From a virus: 61,793 nt of DNA. The position numbers and the translations under genes were made by a program. Shown piece after piece: positions 49,693 through 56,410 of this stretch; position 1 is the stretch's first letter; each line of letters starts with the position of its first letter. The notes under the pieces are model-generated. The model saw only the letters and a list, made by a program, of their open reading frames with translations. It was not told the DNA's origin and made no database searches. Location: positions 1-61,793 of IMG/VR virus record IMGVR_UViG_3300042914_004341. The stretch is one strand, 5' to 3'.

Positions 49693-49937
49693 CCACCTCT
49701 CCCTTCGGTCGTGTTTCCTTCGGAAACCCCTCCCATATCGCGCAGTTGTTGCAGGGCTGCCCATATCTCGTTTTCTTCCTTTTTTGTGAAAGGTGAGTTT
49801 GCGTATCGCTCCGCAGCACGGGCCACACGGATGAGGGCGGGGAGTGCTTTCTGTGCGAGCTGGGCGTGTCGGTCTCCCCATGGGTCCTCGTCGTCGCTTG
49901 TGTACTGTTCCAACTCGTCCAGGATTTTCATGGTCAC
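49689..49937 (-). CDS. Hypothetical helical protein, 82 aa
   Basis: GTGA overlap with the upstream stop; ATG at 49931 is the alternative. MKILDELEQYTSDDEDPWG and AQKALPALIRVARAAERY are helices; the tail (GNTTEGRGG) is encoded by the hairpin element. Function unknown. Confidence 0.55.
   Translation of the reverse strand: MTMKILDELEQYTSDDEDPWGDRHAQLAQKALPALIRVARAAERYANSPFTKKEENEIWAALQQLRDMGGVSEGNTTEGRGG
49696..49730 (-). promoter_or_regulatory. Hairpin plus ribosome-binding-site element
   Basis: Minus strand: GTTTCC-GAA-GGAAAC (49713-49727), ACGACCGAA, then GGGAGAGG before the ATG at 49692. It overlaps the coding end of the previous gene, so it is both coding and regulatory DNA. Confidence 0.5.
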
Positions 49938-50092
49938 TCAATCACCACCCTTTCTTCGACTGCATACCACTGCGGTTCGTCAGGTTCTGTGTATGCCGCC
50001 GCCATATTTTCAGCCTGTTCTCTGTTCGCGTATACGCCCATGAGATAGAGCGGCTCGTACTGCTCGTGACACCAAACAAGGTAGACTTTCAC
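49934..50092 (-). CDS. Small conserved-looking phage protein, 52 aa
   Basis: Translated by hand. MKVYLVWCHEQYEPLYLMGV and YANREQAENMA match a short phage protein type that starts KVYLVW and continues with GVYxxREQAE. GTG start coupled to the upstream stop (GTGA), GGGAGGAGGG before it. Function unknown. Confidence 0.65.
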   Translation of the reverse strand: MKVYLVWCHEQYEPLYLMGVYANREQAENMAAAYTEPDEPQWYAVEERVVIE

Positions 50093-50439
50093 CCCTCCTC
50101 CCTTTCCGTGCCCGGCACCATCACAGAGCCTTCGGGTTGGCTGCCTACTCTGTGGGTTTCTTTGAAGTACCTATTAGTGCTAGACGGCCTGACCCACCAG
50201 CCGATAGATGCCGCCCATTCCGGCGTCCCATCCGGCACAAGATAATCGGCTACGCGCTTGGGTTCCTGGACAATTTCCCAGTCGTCAGTTATCAAAAGGT
50301 AACCGCCGAATGTGACTCTGCGGCCTGTAGATAGCCATGCATCCCCACCGACAAAAGATACCCACTTAGCAGAGTCCCACGCTACGCGCCTTACCTTTTT
50401 GCCTTCGCGCAACGCTGGTAAAACTTCCTCGAATTTCAT
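50089..50439 (-). CDS. Tad2/DUF2829-like protein, possible anti-Thoeris factor
   Basis: Protein of 116 aa. MKFEEVLPALREGKKVRR, a following W-containing strand, and LLITDDWEI are the hallmarks of DUF2829, the family that includes Tad2, a sponge that binds the signalling molecule of the Thoeris immune system. A C-terminal extension (YLVPDGTPEWAASIGWWV) is extra. DUF2829 proteins are widespread and not all have been tested for anti-defence activity. ATGA overlap with the upstream gene. Confidence 0.6.
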   Translation of the reverse strand: MKFEEVLPALREGKKVRRVAWDSAKWVSFVGGDAWLSTGRRVTFGGYLLITDDWEIVQEPKRVADYLVPDGTPEWAASIGWWVRPSSTNRYFKETHRVGSQPEGSVMVPGTEREEG

Positions 50440-50657
50440 TCATCCCTCCACACTCTGACAAAGAACTTGATGAGTTCAACAACTAGGATGACCGGTAACA
50501 CAATGTAAAGAAAGCTGAAGACAATGAAGGCGGCTATAAATGCTTTCAAACTTTCCCTCGCAGAGGCTTGCTCTCCTGCCGCAGAGACCCCGACTATGAA
50601 CCCAACGATGCTACACAAAATTTGCATGCCTAAGTAAAATAGAAGCGCACCGTGCAT
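50436..50657 (-). CDS. Two-span membrane protein, 73 aa
   Basis: ATG after GGAGGAGTAAGCC. MHGALLFYLGMQILCSIVGF and FIVFSFLYIVLPVILVVELI are two clear membrane segments, with a charged loop between and a basic end. Possible holin-like or superinfection-exclusion protein; no proof. Confidence 0.55.
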   Translation of the reverse strand: MHGALLFYLGMQILCSIVGFIVGVSAAGEQASARESLKAFIAAFIVFSFLYIVLPVILVVELIKFFVRVWRDE

Positions 50658-50660
50658 GGC

Positions 50661-51032
50661 TTACTCCTCCTTCCGGCCCGCCGATGCCGCTGTGCTGAAC
50701 CCGTCAGGGTATCGTGCTGCCAGCTTGTCCCGAAGCACGCCCACGACTTCGGGCAGCGTCGTGTCCAGGGCCATGGCCGCGAGCTGTACATAATAAAGCA
50801 CGTCGCCGAGTTCTTTGATGGCCTTGTCCCTATCAAACACGCGCCCTTGCTCGTACGTCTTCTTGACCAAGTCCACAAACTCGCCGGCTTCGCCGGCCAG
50901 TCCCAGGGCACTGGACATGCGCATGCGCTCGCGGTCCGCCTCCAGGGGCCCATTCACGAGTGTGGAGTGGGTGCGGAGGACGACATCATGCAACTCGTAC
51001 AGTGCTGTGGAGAGGGGTAGTGCTGCTGTCAT
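50661..51032 (-). CDS. MazG-like nucleoside triphosphate pyrophosphohydrolase
   Basis: Protein of 123 aa. GLAGEAGEFVD with E48 and E51, and KELGDVLYYVQL with E74 and D77 form the MazG metal site; the end KLAARYPDGFS is typical. It cuts nucleotide triphosphates and may lower alarmone or non-canonical nucleotide levels in the host. ATGA-coupled to the upstream gene. Confidence 0.85.
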   Translation of the reverse strand: MTAALPLSTALYELHDVVLRTHSTLVNGPLEADRERMRMSSALGLAGEAGEFVDLVKKTYEQGRVFDRDKAIKELGDVLYYVQLAAMALDTTLPEVVGVLRDKLAARYPDGFSTAASAGRKEE

Positions 51033-51223
51033 TTGGGTTTCTCCTGCTTGGGTTTGAGGAAGGCGTCCATCTCATCGCGCATAGTCTGTTGCATGTCAAG
51101 TCTGTCTTGCCGTGCCTCGCGCGTTTCCAGTTCCCGGTCCTGGAACACTTCGGCCATGTCCGGGAAAAGTCCCAGGGCCTCCATTTCCACATGCCATTTC
51201 CAGAATCCTCGGAAGTCAAACAC
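51029..51223 (-). CDS. Hypothetical protein, 64 aa
   Basis: GTG start after GGAGGTGGAAGAAG, overlapping the end of the upstream gene. MFDFRGFWKWHVEMEALGLF and a charged helix (RELETREARQDRLDMQQ). A longer frame with ATG at 51250 exists. Function unknown. Confidence 0.5.
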   Translation of the reverse strand: MFDFRGFWKWHVEMEALGLFPDMAEVFQDRELETREARQDRLDMQQTMRDEMDAFLKPKQEKPK

Positions 51224-51869
51224 CTTCTTCCACCTCCTCTTCAACTTCATAGGACCCGCGCAATTCCACACAGGCGATGCGGTCGGACCCATAATCTGCT
51301 GCCCACTCATCCGCTTTTTCCTTGGTGGGGAAGTACAGATGACCCGTCGAGGGGCCCACGTTCACCCACCGCACAACCTCGACCGTCCGCTTCACTTTGC
51401 GCTTGGGTTTTTCGGTGCCTAGGTAAGTGATGAGGTCGTTGGGTCTGTCCCCATACATGTAGTGTTTCCCTTCTGCCGTCCAACCAGTATCCTTGGTCTT
51501 ATCTATGTGGTTTAGGAAACCCCAGACAGTATATCCCCAGCCTAGTCTAGGTGGGATAATCGCAATTATTTCCGCCAGCCCCCCCTCCCGCGTGCGGTAC
51601 CAGCCCAGTTTGCCTTCTGCTAGGGCTTGTGCTGCGGGGACCTCGGTTGCTTGCTGTTCCATGGGTTTCTCCTTTTTGTGGATGGATACGATGTCAAAAT
51701 ATGCATGATTTAGGTTCAACACTTTTTGAAAAAGTGAGCCATTTTTATCAACAAATGACAGTGCGTGGGTTCCATCATCAAGCGACGAGCATTCCACAAC
51801 TACAAGTAAATTTCCATCCTGTGTTTTAACCATATCGCCGACTTCCAGCTTGCTGAGGTCTACTGTCAT
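51216..51869 (-). CDS. MTVDL-module protein with a second related domain, 217 aa
   Basis: Residues 1-64 are the module (MTVDLSKLEVGDMV ... YFDIVSI). A second, related-looking domain at about 85-150 begins GKLGWYRTREGGLAEIIAI and ends NDLITYLG, as if duplicated. The last 60 residues (VRWVNVGPSTGHLYF) form a third part ending in an acidic tail. Family unknown. ATG after a coupled stop. Confidence 0.6.
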   Translation of the reverse strand: MTVDLSKLEVGDMVKTQDGNLLVVVECSSLDDGTHALSFVDKNGSLFQKVLNLNHAYFDIVSIHKKEKPMEQQATEVPAAQALAEGKLGWYRTREGGLAEIIAIIPPRLGWGYTVWGFLNHIDKTKDTGWTAEGKHYMYGDRPNDLITYLGTEKPKRKVKRTVEVVRWVNVGPSTGHLYFPTKEKADEWAADYGSDRIACVELRGSYEVEEEVEEGV

Positions 51870-52267
51870 TGCTTCACCTCCATTGTGTCTTCCTTACGAG
51901 GAAAAAGGGACATCACGTATTCCCGCAAAGCCCCTTTGAACAGGAACTTGTCCAGCACAAACACAACCACAAGGAAGAAAACAACCTGTGTAGGCGAGGG
52001 GAGAAAGGACTTCACATCTTCGGCAAACGACTTGATATTCATATCGGATTTCCCTTCTAGTGCTTTTGTGAGTGCATCCATCTCTGCGTCTCTGTCCGCA
52101 GCCGTTTTGAACTGCAAAATGAACTTAGAATCAGCGAATTCTATGTGGTAAGGTGTTTTGGTTGTTGCTGCATCCGAAGTGCTTGGCCAAAAATGTGTCA
52201 CACTGTCTAGTATGACTACCTCGTTTGGTATTGAGAACTGTGTTTTGTAAACTTTCCTTGCTGTCAT
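51866..52267 (-). CDS. C-terminally anchored membrane protein, 133 aa
   Basis: Soluble mixed domain (1-95), then one membrane segment near the C-terminus (PTQVVFFLVVVFVLDKFLF) and a short basic tail. It follows a terminator (52278-52309), so it starts a new translational group. Function unknown. Confidence 0.55.
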   Translation of the reverse strand: MTARKVYKTQFSIPNEVVILDSVTHFWPSTSDAATTKTPYHIEFADSKFILQFKTAADRDAEMDALTKALEGKSDMNIKSFAEDVKSFLPSPTQVVFFLVVVFVLDKFLFKGALREYVMSLFPRKEDTMEVKQ

Positions 52268-52277
52268 TTGGTTCCCT

Positions 52278-52309
52278 AAAATAGAAGGGCACGCCTAGCT
52301 AGCGTGCCC
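52278..52309 (-). terminator. Terminator after the gene at 52340-52783
   Basis: Minus strand: an 8-bp stem GGGCACGC/GCGTGCCC with loop TAGCTAG, followed by TTCTATTTT. With the promoter at 52830 it makes the gene monocistronic. Confidence 0.75.
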
Positions 52310-52339
52310 CGTGGGGGTTATGTACTGTCCCGCAAGGGC

Positions 52340-52783
52340 TTACTTGGCCTTGGGCTTCCACTTGTTCACGAAGTAAGCCTTGCCCTCGTGCTCGCCCACG
52401 AAGTCTACAATCTCTCCGCCCTTCTTCTCAAGGAAGCTGACGGTCTCGAACTTGCCCTTCTCATCTTCCTCGCTGGCCTTGACGCGCTTCTTGAGGACGT
52501 TCTTGCCGTCTCGGTCAACTGTGACAAAGAACTTCACCAGTGGGTTCTTCTTAATCTCGGTGTCGTCTTCCTCGCGTGGCAGCATCTCGGCACCGCCCAG
52601 GGCATTGGCATCCGTGCCGAAGCTGGTTGGGAACAGGAATGCAAGCGTCTGGTACACGCGCTTGGACTTGTCTTCTTCCTGTGGGTTGATGCACACGGAC
52701 AGCGTGTGCGTGGGGGTCTTGCCGGGTTTGTACTTCTTGGTGGAAGAAGAAGGGTTGGACTTAGAGACTGATGCGATGGCCAT
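52340..52783 (-). CDS. Small basic protein, candidate ssDNA-binding protein, 147 aa
   Basis: ATG after AAGGAGCCTCCGA. Lys/Ser-rich start (SVSKSNPSSSTKKYKPG), then alternating strands (THTLSVCINPQEED, KRVYQTLAFLF, KKNPLVKFFVTVDRDG) and a Lys-rich end. It resembles small phage ssDNA-binding or recombination accessory proteins, and lies beside the exonuclease gene. It has its own promoter and terminator, suggesting high expression. The call is an inference. Confidence 0.45.
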   Translation of the reverse strand: MAIASVSKSNPSSSTKKYKPGKTPTHTLSVCINPQEEDKSKRVYQTLAFLFPTSFGTDANALGGAEMLPREEDDTEIKKNPLVKFFVTVDRDGKNVLKKRVKASEEDEKGKFETVSFLEKKGGEIVDFVGEHEGKAYFVNKWKPKAK

Positions 52784-52829
52784 TCGGAGGCTCCTTGTTT
52801 GGGGTACGCCCATGCTGGACGCACCAGTG

Positions 52830-52858
52830 ATGTAACTCGTGTCGGTGTGCGAAGTCAA
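52830..52858 (-). promoter_or_regulatory. Sigma70-like promoter, minus strand
   Basis: -35 TTGACT (plus coordinates 52853-52858), 17-bp spacer, -10 TTACAT (52830-52835). It lies between the exonuclease stop and the start at 52783. Confidence 0.6.
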
Positions 52859-52864
52859 GCGGGA

Positions 52865-53974
52865 TTATTCCTGCGCCTTCTCTTTGGCCCAGGCATTTAC
52901 CATGCCAAGCCACTTTTGCGTGGAAGTTTCGCCCTGCCCATGCGCACGCTCACACACGGCTTGCAACGCACAATACTGACATTCGCGCCACTTTGCTTCA
53001 TTGCCAAACACATCGAGCGTGGCGGGTTCCGGCGGGAGTACGTCGGTTTCCACCGCATTGGCTGCGGTCTCGTAGTACTCCTCGATACCTTCATCCGTCA
53101 CCAGCGTTTTCCGCGCAGCCTCCTCGAAGTTCAGGTCCGAGGGGGCAATCCACAAACGCTTGGTCCCGTCTTCCTCGTCCTCCCAGCTGAGCGTGAAGGT
53201 GTGGACGAACGGAAGCACGCGGAAGATTTGCTGGCTCGGTGGCTGGGCCGGCCTCCCCGGCTTCACGTTTCCGTTCTTGTACACCTTCTCAGGCGTGGCC
53301 TCTTTACCGTCATCCAACTTGTAGTCGCACTTGTCCGAGTGCCTTTCCCCGTAACGTGGGAAGTGACGCTGGACCCAGGAGAACTGGTCCTGGTTGCCCA
53401 TCACATGAAAGTTGACACGGTTTGTGTACGCAAGTGTGAAAGGTACTCCTAGAACCATGCTGTAGTGCGCGGCCTGACAAACGTGTGCAGTTTTGGGCTT
53501 GTCCTGGAGGACGTCGCGGGCCGTCCACATGCTACTCACTTGCTTGAGTTCCAAGCCGTGCTGCGGCAAGCCATCCGCGCCCGCCAGCACAATGTCTGGC
53601 CTGCCCGTCACGGGCGTGCCGTTGCGCGTGGCCCAGTACGTGGGCACATCCTCCTCACGCAGGAGCACGCCCTTACCCTGCCCTGTCCAGCTGCGTTCAA
53701 GCCATGTCGCCCAGCTGTCCTCGTTCGACAGCCCGAGTTGGAACATAAGTGACTTGGAGCCATAGTCCTCGTCGTCGGGGACTTCCGTGCCGAGCATACG
53801 GAGCAGGGCCTTACGTGCGCATCCGCCGATACTACGCAGGCCCTCGTCCGTCTGCACCAGACTGCCGGAGTTACCCCCGCGCAGCACTCCCACTTTCTCC
53901 GCTTCCTTGCCGTCCTTCTCCGCCTTTTCCAGCAGGGCCCCCTCCAGTAGGAGCCCCTTCACGTCGATTTGCAT
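52865..53974 (-). CDS. Cas4/RecB-like PD-(D/E)XK exonuclease, 369 aa
   Basis: Motif GRPDIVLAG with D127, LELK with E142 and K144, and a later Q-AAHYSM motif form a RecB-type nuclease. Cys 52 in the N-terminal region and a C-terminal cluster (ECQYCALQAVC) match the four-Cys iron-sulphur site of Cas4-like exonucleases. It would resect DNA ends for recombination, together with the adjacent small basic protein. ATG overlaps the upstream gene. Confidence 0.82.
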   Translation of the reverse strand: MQIDVKGLLLEGALLEKAEKDGKEAEKVGVLRGGNSGSLVQTDEGLRSIGGCARKALLRMLGTEVPDDEDYGSKSLMFQLGLSNEDSWATWLERSWTGQGKGVLLREEDVPTYWATRNGTPVTGRPDIVLAGADGLPQHGLELKQVSSMWTARDVLQDKPKTAHVCQAAHYSMVLGVPFTLAYTNRVNFHVMGNQDQFSWVQRHFPRYGERHSDKCDYKLDDGKEATPEKVYKNGNVKPGRPAQPPSQQIFRVLPFVHTFTLSWEDEEDGTKRLWIAPSDLNFEEAARKTLVTDEGIEEYYETAANAVETDVLPPEPATLDVFGNEAKWRECQYCALQAVCERAHGQGETSTQKWLGMVNAWAKEKAQE

Positions 53975-54242
53975 TGCCCTGTTCCCTTTTGCGTTTGCGG
54001 TACTCCCGCATGTGTTCGTTACACTTGTCCCTGTTGGCAGTCCACCACGCCCGCTTGTTCGCTAGGCGTTCCTCGTCCCTGCCATCCACAAAGCGGGCCT
54101 GCTTTTGCCTGGCTGCCTCGCAAGTCTTGCAACGCGGCTTGCGCCCGTTGCACCCTTGTTGTTGCACGTGGAAGGCTTCCCAGGGCAGGTAACCCTGGCA
54201 ACCTTTGCACACTCTGCCCCAGGGGTCATCTTTTATCTGCAA
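53871..54242 (-). CDS. Zinc-finger protein, HNH-derived without nuclease domain, 123 aa
   Basis: TTG start after GGAGGAAACAATCC. CKGCQGYL ... CKTCEAARQKQ is the same zinc finger as in this phage's HNH endonucleases, followed by a basic helix (ANKRAWWTANRDK) and a Gly/Ser-rich tail over the start of the exonuclease gene. No HNH residues follow: either a truncated endonuclease or a re-purposed DNA-binding domain. Confidence 0.55.
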   Translation of the reverse strand: MQIKDDPWGRVCKGCQGYLPWEAFHVQQQGCNGRKPRCKTCEAARQKQARFVDGRDEERLANKRAWWTANRDKCNEHMREYRKRKREQGNANRREGAPTGGGPAGKGGEGRQGSGESGSAARG

Positions 54243-54876
54243 GGATTGTTTCCTCCGCAATTTGCATCACCGTGGGCAGGGCCCGGCGGAGTACATCCCG
54301 CACGGCCTCTGCTACCAGTCTGTGTTCAAGCTGTGTACCATTGCCCAGACGTGTCTGGAGGTAGTGCAGCCAACTCCGGACCGAGCCGGTCATGTACAGC
54401 CTAGACTGGACCATGCCTTCTGGGAGCACTGCCCGGGCACACTCCTTGGCAATCCCCTTGCGTAGTGCCTCCCTGTAAGTGTTCATGGCAGCGTCGTATG
54501 CCCGCATCTGGGCCATGCTGAACCAGTCCTGGGTGTCCTTCGGCATGTCTGCCACGCTGTTTTGTCTGTTCTTGGTGTCCTGTCTGCGGGCCTGGACCTT
54601 GATGGGCTCATCCCTAACTTGTTCGTAACGCTGGCTGAACTCCGAGAAAGTAAAGCTACGGTGCCTAAGCAGCTGCCTCGCGATGGCCCTCGAAGTCTCA
54701 ATTTCGAGGGTGGCATAGCCGTGCTCAAACACGGACCAGTGGCCATGCTTTAAACAGTAGGTGAGCAGCTTCTTAAACTCGGGGTTGGTTTGGTTGGGAC
54801 TGGAAACGCGTGCCACGTAGGCCATGGTCTTTTCTGCATCGGGCGTAATGGCAATCAGGGTCGCCTTCGGTTCCAT
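54226..54876 (-). CDS. thyX: Flavin-dependent thymidylate synthase ThyX
   Basis: Protein of 216 aa. RHRSFTFSEFSQRY (71-84) is the ThyX motif RHRxxSxNExSxRY with T and S replacing S and N. It makes dTMP from dUMP with folate and FAD, feeding DNA synthesis. ATG near the usual position. No other thymidylate enzyme seen. Confidence 0.9.
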   Translation of the reverse strand: MEPKATLIAITPDAEKTMAYVARVSSPNQTNPEFKKLLTYCLKHGHWSVFEHGYATLEIETSRAIARQLLRHRSFTFSEFSQRYEQVRDEPIKVQARRQDTKNRQNSVADMPKDTQDWFSMAQMRAYDAAMNTYREALRKGIAKECARAVLPEGMVQSRLYMTGSVRSWLHYLQTRLGNGTQLEHRLVAEAVRDVLRRALPTVMQIAEETILADKR

Positions 54877-54885
54877 CGGGCCTCC

Positions 54886-55260
54886 TCATTCGTGAATAAG
54901 ATTCCCCCGCACATAGAGTAGGAACACGCGCTTGCCTCGCTCCTCGCCGATGATAATGAAGTGCGGGATGTCACGCTTGCGTGCGGGGCGCAGGAAAATC
55001 TCAAGGTCGGACAACTTGTACGCCTCTGCGGATACGTAGTGTGGCTGCATGCCCGTCCTGGGGGGCCACTCCTCTGCTCGGTGAGCGAAGATGCATGCCC
55101 CCACGGCCCTAGAATCCGGGGTCACGGGCAGGATTCTTTCCGCCTTCGGCATCTTGTGCCGGCTCTTGGGGGCTGACTTTGGTCTGGCCATAGGCAGGTC
55201 CAGGCAGCCAGTGCAATCAGTATCAGGGCAATCGCAGGAAGCAGGGGGACGACGAGCCAT
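54886..55260 (-). CDS. Hypothetical protein with Cys-rich N-terminus, 124 aa
   Basis: ATG after AAGGGAGTTTCCACC. N-terminus has CDCPDTDCTGC, a possible metal site; the middle is basic (KSAPKSRHKMPKAERI); the C-terminal 60 residues look like alpha/beta (SDLEIFLRPARKRDIPH, IIGEERGKRVFLLYV). Family not recognised. A membrane-like frame overlaps its start in another register (55122-55289). Confidence 0.5.
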   Translation of the reverse strand: MARRPPASCDCPDTDCTGCLDLPMARPKSAPKSRHKMPKAERILPVTPDSRAVGACIFAHRAEEWPPRTGMQPHYVSAEAYKLSDLEIFLRPARKRDIPHFIIIGEERGKRVFLLYVRGNLIHE

Positions 55261-55289
55261 GGTGGAAACTCCCTTCGAGTTCGCACCAT
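55122..55289 (-). CDS. Overprinted membrane-protein frame, 55 aa (weak)
   Basis: MVRTRREFPPWLVVPLLPAI begins a hydrophobic stretch continuing ALILIALAAWTCLW, then a basic Cys-rich tail. It overlaps the start of the previous gene out of frame and lacks a good ribosome binding site. Listed because the membrane segment is strong. Confidence 0.2.
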   Translation of the reverse strand: MVRTRREFPPWLVVPLLPAIALILIALAAWTCLWPDQSQPPRAGTRCRRRKESCP

Positions 55290-55317
55290 AGCACGCGTCG
55301 GCCCTGCCTGTCTCGGG

Positions 55318-55944
55318 CTATTTCCCATTGAAGTCAAAGTCCTTGGGCAGGAAAGACTTGCGGGTCTGGGTCAGCGTGACCCTGCCTACCGTGGCGGGAA
55401 AAAGTGTGGTGAACTTGTCCCCTGTGAAGCGGGTTTCCTCGAACATGTGGAGGACCTCACAAGAGGGCTTCGGGAGTTGGGCCCACTTTGTACGCAACGG
55501 GACGCAGGACGTAGGCTGCATGGGCCCCAAGCCCTGTCGCACATCTGCCGCCATGTCCTCTGAAGTCTGCATGGCCCGCTGCGTTAGTTGGTAAAAGTCC
55601 GCCCCAGAAAACAGCATGTCCGCAGGGAGCCTTGCGGCAGCCGAGTGAAAAATGAACTCACTGTCCCGGGCCACTACGATGCGGTGGCACCCAGGGAGCA
55701 CAGACTGCAAGGCCGCGGAGTATGCCCTCGAAACCATACACGTAGCCTGGACGTTCTGGAGGGCCTGCCCAATAAGCCTGCCGAGGTCGATAACACCGCC
55801 CCGAGAGTGTACCACGGCGACGACGTGCACGCGTTCGCCCGCCCGTTTGGCGGCCTCGGCCTGGGCCAATGCGAGCAGGAATTCTTGCAGGCCGGGGGCC
55901 CCCGGTTCAATAGCCATGGTCAGGTGGAGAAGAAAGAACTTCAT
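55318..55944 (-). CDS. ClpP-like serine protease-fold protein, 208 aa
   Basis: VVHSRGGVIDLGRLIGQAL, RAYSAALQSVLPGC (Ser76) and SEFIFHSA (His100) follow the ClpP/SppA crotonase-like protease pattern. ATG after AGAGGTGCTAAGT. In other phages this fold is a capsid protease next to the portal; here it lies in the minus-strand block near envelope genes, so a different target is likely. No signal peptide. Confidence 0.65.
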   Translation of the reverse strand: MKFFLLHLTMAIEPGAPGLQEFLLALAQAEAAKRAGERVHVVAVVHSRGGVIDLGRLIGQALQNVQATCMVSRAYSAALQSVLPGCHRIVVARDSEFIFHSAAARLPADMLFSGADFYQLTQRAMQTSEDMAADVRQGLGPMQPTSCVPLRTKWAQLPKPSCEVLHMFEETRFTGDKFTTLFPATVGRVTLTQTRKSFLPKDFDFNGK

Positions 55945-55946
55945 AC

Positions 55947-56318
55947 TTAGCACCTCTCTAGTTTGGGAAGGGAGGACCACGGTCTGGCCTTGCTTCCGGT
56001 TAAAGCCTCAAACGCGCCGGGCGTCAAGTCCAAACCACGCTTGCCATGGTAGCGTGGGTTTCCCTTGTCATTGACCCATATGGCCACACAAGGGCCCTCG
56101 CCCGCCCTAAGGAAAAGCCAGTGCGGCCTGACCCTATACCGCGCGGGCATAAACACCGCCGCCGTGGGCCGGCGCGGGTCAAACGTCTCGCCCGATGCAG
56201 TCTGTGCACCATACGCACACGGGCGCGGCGCGTGGGTGTCCCCACACGCCACCTCGCCCAGGCCGTACACAGAAGCGGGCAGTGTGATGGCCTGCGCGGC
56301 AAAGATGAAAAAGCCCAT
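55947..56318 (-). CDS. RlpA-like double-psi beta-barrel protein, secreted
   Basis: Protein of 123 aa. N-terminal hydrophobic segment MGFFIFAAQAITLPASVYGL (probable signal), then CAYGAQTASGETFDP (E44), AAVFMPARYRVR and VNDKGN (D84) with LDLTPGAFEAL, the order of RlpA lytic transglycosylases. ATG after GGAGGAACCTT. It would act on the periplasmic cell wall. The key Asp is present; activity is inferred. Confidence 0.65.
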   Translation of the reverse strand: MGFFIFAAQAITLPASVYGLGEVACGDTHAPRPCAYGAQTASGETFDPRRPTAAVFMPARYRVRPHWLFLRAGEGPCVAIWVNDKGNPRYHGKRGLDLTPGAFEALTGSKARPWSSLPKLERC

Positions 56319-56410
56319 AAGGTTCCTCCAGAAATGGGCGCGCACAACCGGGCACACAAACACGGAACCCTCTACTGAGCGGCCCCGCGGCCGGTGCCTG
56401 CGTGCTTTGC

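Noticed and set aside
49360-49941. A 193-aa version of the gene ending at 49360
   Set aside because: The upstream part overlaps the 82-aa gene entirely; the ATG at 49692 has a good ribosome binding site and a coupled stop.
55318-55944. ClpP-like protein as the capsid maturation protease
   Set aside because: It lies in the opposite-strand block, far from portal and capsid genes, and is not fused to a scaffold.
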